Assembly: GCA_026770585.1 (NCBI GenBank)
Contig: MU646422.1
Span: 15,916-27,743, forward strand
Reading direction: 5' to 3'
DNA length: 11,828 nucleotides
From: Baffinella frigidus
Lineage: Eukaryota; Cryptophyceae; Cryptomonadales; Baffinellaceae
A program made the translations under genes and the position numbers. Positions 5,911 through 11,828 of this stretch are shown here, piece after piece. The notes beneath the pieces were generated by a model. The model was not told the origin of the DNA, searched no databases, and worked only from the letters and a program-made list of their open reading frames with translations. Each line of letters starts with the position of its first letter. Position 1 is the first letter of the stretch.

Positions 5911-6097
5911 TGACTTTTGGAAACTGCCACTCAGGCACTCCAGGAGGCCCACGCTCCCTTTTTAAATGTCGGGTGTAGGCGCACGTCCAGGTTTGTACGG
6001 GAGCTGGTCGCGTGCCCGTCCGCAAAGCCGAAGAAACCACACAAGTGCTGGCATGGAACAAACTGCTGGGGTTTAAAAGAAGACTAGGTCCGCCTCG

Positions 6098-6320
6098 TCC
6101 ACTCGAGACTGGAAGAGGGGCCATTTTAAATGTGGGGTTGTTAAATTTAGTACCAGTCACGGGCAGGCGTGGTCACGTAGCTCGAGGAATTACGCGAGCT
6201 ACGTGACCAAACGCCCCCGTTCGTGTGAAAATTACTATACACATCTTTTCCCCCTTTACTTGTAAAGGACATGTAAACTTAAAACTTTTAAAATGGTCCC
6301 TCTTCCAGTCTCGAGTGGGT
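6098..6320. mobile_element. 223-bp inverted-repeat element
   Basis: The outer arms CCACTCGAGACTGGAAGAGG plus GCCATTTTAAA pair with TTTTAAAATGGTCCCTCTTC plus CAGTCTCGAGTGG at the right. An inner pair GGTCACGTAGCTCG / CGAGCTACGTGACC surrounds a 10-base loop at 6185-6194. The arms have drifted between these blocks. The next element starts at 6321 with no spacer. Confidence 0.75.
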
Positions 6321-6438
6321 CCACACAGCGGGCCGCGTGACCTTCTCAGGTGTTAGCGGACCGCGCACACGACCTCCCTACGGATTGCCTGCCGTAGGGT
6401 CCTAGGTCTTATCGCTTAGGGGTTATTCAAATACCGCC
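6321..6438. mobile_element. CCACACAGCGGG-family element, degraded
   Basis: The terminal CCACACAGCGGG is followed by unrelated DNA, then CTACGGATTGCCTGCCGTAG, GGTCCTAGGTCTTATCGCTT and GGGGTTATTCAA. It is in reverse block order to 4507-4658. Its second terminal repeat is missing. Confidence 0.6.
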
Positions 6439-6480
6439 CCCACGGTACTCGCTCTCTCCCAGATTCAGGGTTCTGTCCCT

Positions 6481-6618
6481 CCACACAGCGGGCTTCGAAG
6501 GGATTTTCGGCCCAAATCGGGCCACCTTACCGTTACCTTATCCGTAGGAACCCCCCTGTGTCCCTACGGGTTGCCTACTGTAGGGTCCTGGGTCTTTTCG
6601 CTTAGAGGTTATTCAAAA
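6481..6618. mobile_element. CCACACAGCGGG-family element, reverse orientation
   Basis: It starts CCACACAGCGGGCTTCGAAG, then TTCGGCCCAAATCGGGCC, TTACCGTTACCTTATCCGTA, GGAACCCCCC, CCCTACGGGTTGCCTACTGT, and ends GGTTATTCAA. Apart from the missing far terminal repeat, this is the cleanest copy for building a family consensus. Confidence 0.7.
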
Positions 6619-6798
6619 TGTCTTCGAAGTCCTCTGTGTCGGTGGTGCGGCAGATCGGGAGCCGAACTGCTTTACACAGGGCTCCCACGTGGCTTTGCAG
6701 AAGCGTCCCACGATCAACCACCCGTGCGTTTATCAACCTGTGACATCGCGCGGGGCCTGGCGGCAGATAGGTCGACAGTAGGGTGCGGGTTCTCAAAC

Positions 6799-6880
6799 CC
6801 TCTTCATCGTCAAAGGTTGGCATGGTGGTGCGGCCGTTCCAGTCGGGCGGCTCATCGAAGGGGCTCGCCACATAGCGCAT
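6799..6880 (-). CDS. Possible coding exon of an unrecognised gene
   Basis: Reading the minus strand from 6880, the peptide starts MRYVASPFDEPPDWNGRTTM and goes on PTFDDEEG, a composition unlike the surrounding repeats. A possible donor, GAGG|GTTTGAG, follows near 6800. The open frame continues beyond it to 6602 but looks less protein-like. The nucleotides around PPDW recur twice at 6955-7009 and 7120-7175 with decay. No domain is recognised. It could instead be an internal exon with an unseen acceptor, or a pseudogene fragment. Confidence 0.35.
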
Positions 6881-6928
6881 TCCATCTCACATTTGTCTTG
6901 GCATTGGAGCTCCAATGGCCATTTCTCA

Positions 6929-7175
6929 CTTTTCCTGACAAACATCTCGCGGCAGTTTCAGTCGGGCGGCATCTTCGGGGGGCTTATCGGTGGGAGGCTC
7001 GTAACCTGTCGGTTGTATTATACGTACGTATATCTGGGTGTCGGTTGTAATATACGTACGTATATGTTGCAGTATACGTGCGTATATACGTACTTTTCCT
7101 GACGAACATCTCGCGGCAGTTTCAGTCGGGCGGCATATTCGGGGGGCTCATCGGGGGCTCCTCGTACCTGATGCG
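6929..7175 (-). repeat. 164-bp tandem duplication with decayed exon-like sequence and TACGTACGTA
   Basis: TTTTCCTGACRAACATCTCG and the following CAGTTTCAGTCGGGCGGCAT occur at about 6930 and again at about 7094. On the minus strand both keep a frame with AARLKLPRDV, while the frame matching PPDWN of the exon at 6799-6880 has a stop (PPD*). Between and after them lie palindromic ATACGTACGTAT units at about 7018-7092. From 7176 to 7236 nothing is recognised. Confidence 0.65.
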
Positions 7176-7236
7176 CTCCACCGCCACCCCCACCCCAATG
7201 TACCGCCCCTCACCCCCAAACTCTAAGAGCATCGAA

Positions 7237-7445
7237 CCCTGATCAAACCCTAAACCCTGAACATCTTACCCTGATCAAGCCCTAAACCCTAAACATCTTA
7301 CCCTGTACCCTGTACCCTAAACCATCAACCCTGAACCCTGAACCCTAAACCCTAAACCCTGAACCCTGAACCCTGAACCCTGAACCCTGAACCCTGAACC
7401 CCAAACCCTAAACCATAAACCCGAAACCCGAAACCCGAAACCCTA
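7237..7445 (+). repeat. CCCTAAA / CCCTGAA interstitial telomere-like array
   Basis: About 27 units of CCCTAAA, CCCTGAA, CCCTGTA and variants end in CCCGAAACCCGAAACCCTAA CCCCTGCAG. The final CCCCTGCAG resembles the acceptors used in gene 1, but no exon-like sequence is recognised after it. Confidence 0.88.
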
Positions 7446-7556
7446 ACCCCTGCAGGACCGGGCGGGAGGGGGACAACCCTCCGGAGGAGCAAATGGGTGC
7501 CAAGACCTTGTAGTTGTGAGAGTGGTCCACTTAGTGCCGTCCACGTAGTCACGTAG

Positions 7557-7677
7557 TGCAGGGGTACCTCGCTCGTAAAAAACTGCCCCCCCCCATAGGA
7601 CCACCATGGGGCCCTAGGCATAGGCCTACTGTAGGGTCCTAGGGGAAGCGGTTTCTTATGAGCGAGGTACCCCTGTA
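7557..7677. mobile_element. CAGGGGTACCTCGCTCATAA-family palindromic element 1
   Basis: Terminal repeats CAGGGGTACCTCGCTCGTAA and TTATGAGCGAGGTACCCCTG enclose a C-run, CCTACTGTAGGGTCCTAGG and related palindromes. The element is about 120 nt. Family ends appear to be TA, fitting a TA target duplication, though here the left end reads GCA. Confidence 0.8.
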
Positions 7678-7766
7678 GTTGAGCATCCAACTCACCACTC
7701 ACCACCCCCTCCCCACCCCTCGTGCGAGGGTGCATGCCAAACGCTCTCCCGAGGTGGGCCGACGTG

Positions 7767-7889
7767 TACAGAGGTATCTCGCTCATAAGAAACCGACCCC
7801 CCCTAGGACCCTACAGTAGGACCATGCCTAGAGGGCCCTACGGTGGTCCTAGGGGGGTGGGCGTTTCTTATGCGCGAGGTAGCCCTGTA
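7767..7889. mobile_element. CAGGGGTACCTCGCTCATAA-family palindromic element 2
   Basis: TACAGAGGTATCTCGCTCAT to ATGCGCGAGGTAGCCCTGTA; inside are CCTAGGACCCTACAGTAGG and GGGCCCTACGGTGGTCCTAG. Both ends carry TA. Confidence 0.8.
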
Positions 7890-8004
7890 TCCCAGGCTAG
7901 TCCTTGCACGCTCTCCCGAGGCGGGCCGGCATGCATCCGAAGCTAGTCCTTACATGCGGACTCGTCATCAGAGATGGGGGCGTGTGCGCCCCTGTCTTCG
8001 TGCG

Positions 8005-8109
8005 TATCCCTTAAGTGCCCAGTAGGCTCATACGCCATACGGTAGGGCCCTAGGACCTGCCTAGGACCTCTTGGCCCTCAAATTTGGCGGCATGGGCACT
8101 TAAGGGATA
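8005..8109. mobile_element. TATCCCTTAAGTG-family palindromic element 1
   Basis: TATCCCTTAAGTGCCCAGTA..ATACGCCATACGGTAGGGCC.. ends GGGCACTTAAGGGATA. The second family in this cluster, about 105 nt, with TA at both ends. Its right TA is also the left TA of the next element, a head-on insertion. Confidence 0.8.
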
Positions 8110-8226
8110 GGGGTACCTCACTCATAAGAACGCCCCCCCGCTAGGACCCTACAGTAGGCCTATGCCTGAGGCCCTATGGTGGTCCTGGGGGGGGGGGCGC
8201 TTTCTTATGAGCGAGGTACCCCTGCA
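8108..8226. mobile_element. CAGGGGTACCTCGCTCATAA-family palindromic element 3
   Basis: GGGGTACCTCACTCATAAGA to TTATGAGCGAGGTACCCCTG, inner CCCTACAGTAGGCCTATGCC. It is fused directly to the preceding element of the other family. From 8227 to 8474 nothing beyond dispersed repeat pieces is seen. Confidence 0.8.
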
Positions 8227-8474
8227 CACACCGTGTAGAGTGCACGTGGCCTCTCTCGGCGCCCCTGCTGAGACACAGCCTCGGTGGGGGTGCATGCATG
8301 GCGGGCGTGTTGGTAGTAATAAAGGTCTCTACCACCACCTCGTGCGTCCCAAGAGCTCTCCCTGTAGGTCCGTTAGGTTCTGGGAGCTCCCAGCATAGGC
8401 GGACACCGGAATTTGTTCTGCAGAAAAGCCATGCTTCCTTTCGGATCGCATTCAGAGGCGGGCCTATCCCAGGC

Positions 8475-8592
8475 TACAGGGGTGCCTCGCTCATAAAAAA
8501 GCGCATTCCCCTAGGAACCAACAGTAGGCCTATGCCTAGGGCCTTGTGGTGGTCCTATGGGGGGTGCGCTTTCTTGTGAGCGAGGTACCCCT
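8475..8592. mobile_element. CAGGGGTACCTCGCTCATAA-family palindromic element 4
   Basis: TACAGGGGTGCCTCGCTCAT to TTGTGAGCGAGGTACCCCT, inner CCAACAGTAGGCCTATGCCT. The right end runs directly into a half element of the other family. Confidence 0.8.
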
Positions 8593-8593
8593 T

Positions 8594-8653
8594 TCCCTTA
8601 AGTGGCCAGTAGGCGCATACGCCCTACCGTAGGGCCCTAGGACCTGCCTAGGG
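8594..8653. mobile_element. TATCCCTTAAGTG-family half element
   Basis: TCCCTTAAGTGGCCAGTAGG..CCCTACCGTAGGGCCCTAGG..CCTGCCTAGG, then cut off by the next element at 8659. The right arm is missing. Confidence 0.7.
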
Positions 8654-8658
8654 CGAGG

Positions 8659-8778
8659 TACAGGGGTACCTCGTTCATAAAAAAGCGCCCCCCCCCTAGG
8701 ACCAGCATAGGGCCCTAGACATAGGCCTACTGTAGGGTCCTAGGGGGGGCTCTTTCTTATGAGCGAGGTACCCCTGTA
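8659..8778. mobile_element. CAGGGGTACCTCGCTCATAA-family palindromic element 5
   Basis: TACAGGGGTACCTCGTTCAT to ATGAGCGAGGTACCCCTGTA with TA at both ends and a C9 run next to CCTAGG. The central block is inverted relative to elements 3 and 4 (CATAGGCCTACTGTAGGGTC), so the core can occur in either orientation between fixed ends. Confidence 0.8.
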
Positions 8779-8861
8779 ACCGTTGTGTACGAACGGAGAT
8801 GGGCGTTTCCATCTACGGGAGAGGGGTCCCTAGTCGCCAATGACGAGCCTTACTGTCGACC

Positions 8862-8981
8862 TACAGGGGTACCTCGCTCATCAGAAACCGCCTCCTCCTA
8901 GGACCCTGCAGTAGGGCTATGCCTAGGGTCCTATGGTGGTCCTAGGGGGGGGGGCGGTTTCTTATGAGCGAGGTACCCATA
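8862..8981. mobile_element. CAGGGGTACCTCGCTCATAA-family palindromic element 6
   Basis: TACAGGGGTACCTCGCTCAT to TTATGAGCGAGGTACCCATA; arms extend through AGAAACCGCC / GGCGGTTTCT. Inner CCCTGCAGTAGGGCTATGCC. Confidence 0.82.
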
Positions 8982-8983
8982 GC

Positions 8984-9043
8984 CCTACATGTACTGTAGG
9001 GTCCTAGGAGGAGGCGGTTTCTTATGAGCGAGGTACTCCTGTA
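8984..9043. mobile_element. CAGGGGTACCTCGCTCATAA-family half element
   Basis: TACTGTAGGGTCCTAGGAGG then CGGTTTCTTATGAGCGAGGT and TGTA: a right half placed directly after element 6. Its GGAGGAGG block complements the CCTCCTCC of the left arm of element 6, so it probably derives from that element or a twin. Confidence 0.7.
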
Positions 9044-9089
9044 CCCTACGCCCGCCGCGTTCCCCCCCCCCCTCGCGAGGCCCCTGCCC

Positions 9090-9194
9090 TATCCCTTAAG
9101 TGGCGGGTAGGCTCATACGCCCTACCGTAGGGCCCTAGGACCTGCCTAGGACCTCTCGGGGGTCAATTTTGACCGCCTCGCCACTTAAGGGATA
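9090..9194. mobile_element. TATCCCTTAAGTG-family palindromic element 2
   Basis: TATCCCTTAAGTGGCGGGTA to GCCACTTAAGGGATA; inner CGCCCTACCGTAGGGCCCTA. The cleanest copy of this family, 105 nt, TA at both ends. Confidence 0.82.
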
Positions 9195-9308
9195 CGCCTC
9201 TTCCCTCCCCACCAGACTAGTCTCCTGCATCGCGGGGTCCCTGCCCTGTGTGAGCCTCGGTCGGACAGGTGACGAGCCTCCCTCCCAAGCGAGGTCTCAC
9301 CCTGCGCC

Positions 9309-9457
9309 TCCTTCACCCCAAATCGTCAAGTTTAGATTGTAGATTTACTCTTGATTTAAATTTGCAGAGACCCCGGATCTAGGGTCTCTGCAAGGGTAAA
9401 TCTTAAGTCTAAAATCGATGATTTAGTCCAACCGGGAGGGTTGGTGGTCCTTCACCC
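9309..9457. mobile_element. AAATCGTC-arm inverted-repeat element with flanking direct repeats, copy A
   Basis: The arms AAATCGTCAAGTTTAGATTG and TAAGTCTAAAATCGATGATT surround a strong inner hairpin GCAGAGACCC / GGGTCTCTGC. The 10-base TCCTTCACCC stands on both sides (9309-9318, 9448-9457), with GAGGGTTGGTGG just inside the right copy, as in the element at 9825-9980. Confidence 0.7.
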
Positions 9458-9492
9458 TTTCCTCCATGGCGCCGATCTCCCCCTCTCACCAC

Positions 9493-9556
9493 CGCGGTGG
9501 GCAGTGAGAGAGGGAGCTCCCTCTCTCCCGACGTGAGCCCTCTCTCTGCCCACCGC
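9493..9556. repeat. Imperfect hairpin GCGGTGGGCAG
   Basis: GCGGTGGGCAGTGAGAGAGG pairs with CCTCTCTCTGCCCACCGC, and an inner AGAGAGGGAGCTCCCTCTCT is itself palindromic. Possibly a degraded element. Confidence 0.6.
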
Positions 9557-9589
9557 AGCCCCTCTGGCGACAAGCCCCGTATCCCTTAA

Positions 9590-9683
9590 GTGGCGAGTAT
9601 GCCCATACGCCCTACCGTAGGGCCCTAGGACCTGCCTATGGCGACTGAGGGCGAATATTTGCCCGTCCGCCACTTCAGGGATA
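9590..9683. mobile_element. TATCCCTTAAGTG-family palindromic element 3
   Basis: TATCCCTTAAGTGGCGAGTA to GCCACTTCAGGGATA; the core CGCCCTACCGTAGGGCCCTA is identical to the copy at 9090-9194 while the inner right side differs (GACTGAGGGCGAATATTTGC). Confidence 0.8.
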
Positions 9684-9728
9684 GTCACTTCGTGCCAGAG
9701 CCCCGTGACACCCCCGAGCGTTGTAGGC

Positions 9729-9779
9729 ATCTAGGCTCTAATGGCACCGAGAGATGCAGGGCGCCATTAGAGCCTAGAT
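9729..9779. repeat. Perfect 17-bp hairpin
   Basis: ATCTAGGCTCTAATGGC (9729-9745) and its exact reverse complement (9763-9779), with a 17-base spacer. It does not belong to the other families. Confidence 0.85.
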
Positions 9780-9824
9780 ACCCACAAGCTGCAGCCTCAT
9801 CTGCCCCCTCCTCGAAGCACCCCC

Positions 9825-9980
9825 CAGTCGCTCACCCTCACGGGAGGACCAAATCGTCGATGTTAAATCCTTGGTTTCACCTGGGCAGACCCCCTTTTCC
9901 GGGGGGTCTGCCCAGGTAAACTGAGGTTTTAAAATCGACGATTTGGTCCTCCCGTGAGGGTTGGTGGCAGTCGCTCACCC
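9825..9980. mobile_element. AAATCGTC-arm inverted-repeat element with 13-base direct repeats, copy B
   Basis: The 27-nt arms (9835-9861 and 9934-9960; CCCTCACGGGAGGACCAAAT plus CGTCGAT) are perfect; the inner arms CTGGGCAGACCCCC / GGGGGGTCTGCCCAG are close to perfect. CAGTCGCTCACCC flanks it at 9825-9837 and 9968-9980, the expected look of a target-site duplication. The right copy overlaps the end of gene 2. Confidence 0.78.
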
Positions 9981-11146
9981 CGAGCTTGACCCCCGCCGCA
10001 TCTGCCCCCTTTCCTGTCCCCCTCCTTCCGCCGTGCCGCACCGAGACAACTCGCCCTGCTCAGCCTTGTCCCCTGCAGCGCGCTCGTTCGCCTGTCCGAG
10101 GGTTGAGGGTTCAGGGTTTGGCCAAATGAGGGTCGAGAGTTTGGGGTTTGGCTACGGGAGGGTTTAGGGTTTAGGGTTTTGGGTTTAGGGTTTAGGGTTT
10201 AGGGTTTAGGGTTTAGGGTTTAGGGTCTAGGGTTTAGGGTTTAGGGTGCTCACAGTCGGCACTTGGGTAGATCGAGAGCGGTTCGGGGTTTGGGGGTTAC
10301 CTCCGTGGCGCGCTCGTTCGCAGCTCCGAGGACGAGCCCTGCCCTGTGGCCACCGCGGCTCCCCAACTTCATTCCTTCTTGGTTCGCGGCGTCCAGTAGC
10401 ACGCGGCACGCATCATGCTCCGCGCGGCTCCGCGCGAGATCCCTCAGGATCACGAGGTGGTCCACACCCGGGGCCTTGGTTCCGGCGGCGAGTTTCGCGC
10501 GGCACGCGGAGAGCATGTCGCGGGTATGTTCGTTCTCATCCCGCGCCCGCGCGAGGTCCTGATCCACAGCGCGCGCCCGCTCCTTGCACTCCGTCAGCTG
10601 ATCGATCGCGGCCGAGCGTTTCGCGCGGCACCCCTCCATCTCCGCGTGGCACCCCTCCATCTCCCTGCCAACCTCCGCGGCGCGTTGGTTCGCAGCGTCG
10701 AGCCTGTCCCTACAGCGGAACAGTTTCCCCCTCAAAATCGTGACGTCTTGCCCGAGCTTATCCGAATCCTCAGCGTGCTCCTTCGCGGCCGTGGTTGCAG
10801 CGTGAGTCTGCTCCTTTGCGGCGGAGAGCTCTTGGCGCAACCCTGCGGCGCGCTCGTTCGCGGACCGCGTCTGGTTGCGCGCGCCCCCCTGAACTCGTCG
10901 CTCTCCAGCTGAACCGCCACGAGTCGAGCAGACATATCCTTGTTGGCCTTTTCTGACGCATGAGCCCGCTCCTTTGCGGCAGCGTCTGCCGACTGAGCCT
11001 GCTCCTTCGTACGTGCCTGCTTTGGCTCCCCACGCATGGTCCTCCGGATCCGCCAGCCTTGGCCGCTTCGCACTGGGCGGCGTCTCCGGCGCGCTGGGGC
11101 AATCGGTCGCATCAGGTTTTCCCTTGGAGAACTTGGCGCGCAGCAT
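9975..11146 (-). CDS. Gene 2: modular Ala/Glu/Arg-rich coiled-coil protein, one intron, apparent frameshift
   Basis: Starting at ATG 11146, the main frame is open to 10301; it carries an NLS-like SAKRPRLADPEDHAW near the N-terminus, then from about residue 88 long helical repeats such as SANERAAGLRQELSAAKEQ, DAANQRAAEVGREMEGC and ARARDENEHTRDML. Between about 11030 and 10885 the protein-like sequence lies in another frame (KQARTKEQAQSADAAAKERA), so a +1 and a compensating -1 shift are needed, or a start at 11037 in that frame with one shift near the G6 run at 10884-10889. A donor GAG|GTAACC (10301/10300) and acceptor CGGACAG (ending 10092) join two ANERA modules in phase 0; the second exon, 10091-9975, ends in TGA. 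No known domain is recognised. Compared with other ATGs, 11146 is the farthest upstream in the main frame. Confidence 0.55.
10092..10300 (-). other. Putative intron of gene 2 composed of telomere-like repeats
   Basis: Between donor GAG|GTAACCCCC and acceptor CCTCGGACAG on the minus strand lie 209 nt, of which 10160-10247 are nearly perfect CCCTAAA units (TTTAGGG on plus) and the rest degenerate ones. Removing it joins ANERATE to ANERAAG in frame. The pyrimidine-rich sense strand would help acceptor recognition. Confidence 0.5.
10097..10247 (+). repeat. TTTAGGG interstitial telomere-like array
   Basis: GGTTGAGGGTTCAGGGTTTG and similar degenerate units lead into about 12 nearly perfect TTTAGGG repeats from 10160 to 10247. 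Unique, coding-like sequence lies on both sides, so this is not a chromosome end. Confidence 0.9.
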
Positions 11147-11332
11147 GATTCACGAAGCGCTTGGTTGTGAGTCCTCACGTTGGGTCTTTGGTGCTTTGGT
11201 GCTTTTATTTACACTCACATCGAAGGTCACGCCCACCTCACTCTTGAGGAGTTGGGAGTTAACTACGGATGAGTTCCTCGACCCAACCTACATAGGTCTG
11301 GCCGAGCCCCTTTTCTTGCACCCTTTTCCTTA

Positions 11333-11353
11333 AAAAAAGAAGAAAAGAAAAAA
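11333..11353 (+). repeat. Purine-only A/G tract
   Basis: AAAAAAGAAGAAAAGAAAAA, 190 nt upstream of the gene 2 start on its 5' side. It may be a promoter-proximal T-rich tract on the sense strand of gene 2; no core promoter motif is recognised in 11147-11479. Confidence 0.6.
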
Positions 11354-11479
11354 CCGGTACGTGCGTGCTGTTCTATTGGAGGCGTTGGTCTCGGGGACCT
11401 TGCTGGCTTGCATGACGTTGCAGCAGAGACCGTTGCTTTTTTCGAGCTTATGCGGTTTGTATTGAGTCAAAAGGCTTGA

Positions 11480-11594
11480 CAATCTGGACCTTCCCGATAG
11501 CGCCGAGGCGCTCGGGGGCATTCCCAGGTGGCTGAGCAATCTGGGCCTTCCCGAAGGTGCCGAAACACTCGGGGGCATTCCTAGGTGGGCTGAG
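11480..11594 (-). repeat. 57-bp tandem repeat, two copies, with conservative open frame
   Basis: Copies at 11480-11536 and 11537-11594 share TCTGGRCCTTCCCGA and CTCGGGGGCATTCC. On the minus strand one frame gives 19-residue repeats P(R/G)NAPE(C/R)(F/L)G(T/A) then (F/I)GK(A/V)QI; differences are mostly conservative. The frame is open from 11720 to 11451. It could be the end of an unrecognised gene, or chance in a short repeat. Confidence 0.7.
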
Positions 11595-11676
11595 AAAGGT
11601 GTGGTGGTGTTCAGGTCGATTGGGAGGCCGGTGTTCCTTTTGCAGGGGTTGGGGAGGAAGCATGCGGTGTATCATT

Positions 11677-11723
11677 ATGTCAACTTTCGGGAAGTTGTCA
11701 ACTTTCACAAAAGTTGACAACTT
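11677..11723. repeat. GTCAACTTT repeats and 14-bp hairpin
   Basis: AAGTTGTCAACTTT (11692-11705), a CACA loop, and the exact complement AAAGTTGACAACTT (11710-11723). A further ATGTCAACTTTC precedes it. GTTGAC-type words are also frequent in the gene 1 introns (for example 2510-2540 and 2945-3000). Nothing is recognised from 11724 to 11828 except G/A-rich runs. Confidence 0.8.
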
Positions 11724-11828
11724 GAAAGGGAGAGGGGGGGAGAGAGGGCGCGCGCACCTTTCCCTTGGGAGTCAGTGAAGAATGGGCTCTGACGCACCTT
11801 GCCCGTTGGGGAGGGGGGGGGAGAGAGG

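Noticed and set aside
7559-9194. Rho-independent terminators or a CRISPR array
   Set aside because: Hairpins are long, contain internal palindromes, have TA ends and variable spacing with no conserved direct repeats plus unique spacers; the genome is eukaryotic.
10097-10247. Chromosome end
   Set aside because: Unique sequence and gene modules continue on both sides, and arrays of this type occur at least five times in the window in both orientations.
10246-10912. Plus-strand open frames overlapping gene 2
   Set aside because: Arg/Pro/Ala-rich shadows of the GC-rich coiled-coil gene on the other strand.
10250-11146. Viral or transposon structural protein
   Set aside because: Only coiled-coil composition is visible; no integrase, capsid, ATPase or polymerase motif is nearby, so no mobile-element identity is claimed.
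1-11828. tRNA, rRNA or other structured RNA genes
   Set aside because: No T-loop GGTTCRANTCC with matching acceptor stem or conserved rRNA stretch found by eye on either strand.

Overview
This looks like a repeat-choked piece of a eukaryotic nuclear genome, most likely a green microalga. TTTAGGG/CCCTAAA (plant-type) telomere-like arrays occur repeatedly inside the sequence, and the best gene resembles the plant/green-algal DUF1664 coiled-coil family. I see no bacterial operon, rRNA, tRNA, CRISPR array or viral gene. The species is not identifiable by eye; a prasinophyte of the Cymbomonas kind is only a guess.

Layout. (1) 12-5576, plus strand: an exon-intron gene I call gene 1. Five short coding exons (12-92, 539-601, 3052-3173, 3878-3932 or 4676-4730, 5439-5558) can be chained with every splice phase matching. 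Together they read as the end of a coiled-coil DUF1664-like domain with its conserved LLC motif, then a Ser-rich linker and a C-terminal tail. The introns are large and filled with degenerate telomere-like arrays, inverted-repeat elements and, most unusually, extra complete or broken copies of the gene's own exons: five of exon 3, three of exon 4, three of exon 5. (2) 5574-6620: GTAGGGC satellite, long inverted repeats and two elements of the CCACACAGCGGG family. (3) About 6795-7175, minus strand: a possible exon of an unrecognised gene plus two decayed copies, separated by TACGTACGTA repeats. (4) 7237-7445: CCCTAAA array. (5) 7557-9960: a dense cluster of short palindromic elements (MITE-like) of three families, with no gene seen. 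(6) 9975-11146, minus strand: gene 2, an Ala/Glu/Arg-rich coiled-coil protein built from repeated modules. It has one phase-compatible intron made mostly of telomere-like repeats, and one or two apparent frameshifts. (7) 11147-11828: no recognised gene, but a 57-bp tandem repeat with a conservative open frame.

Common thread. The same few repeat types build both intergenic DNA and introns. CCCTAAA-type DNA lies on the sense strand of introns in both genes, in places forming the sequence next to the splice site. Inverted-repeat families with different ends share related CCTACNGTAGG / CCTAGG palindromic cores. Several elements are inserted at or beside splice sites. All splice calls are from inspection; there is no transcript evidence.
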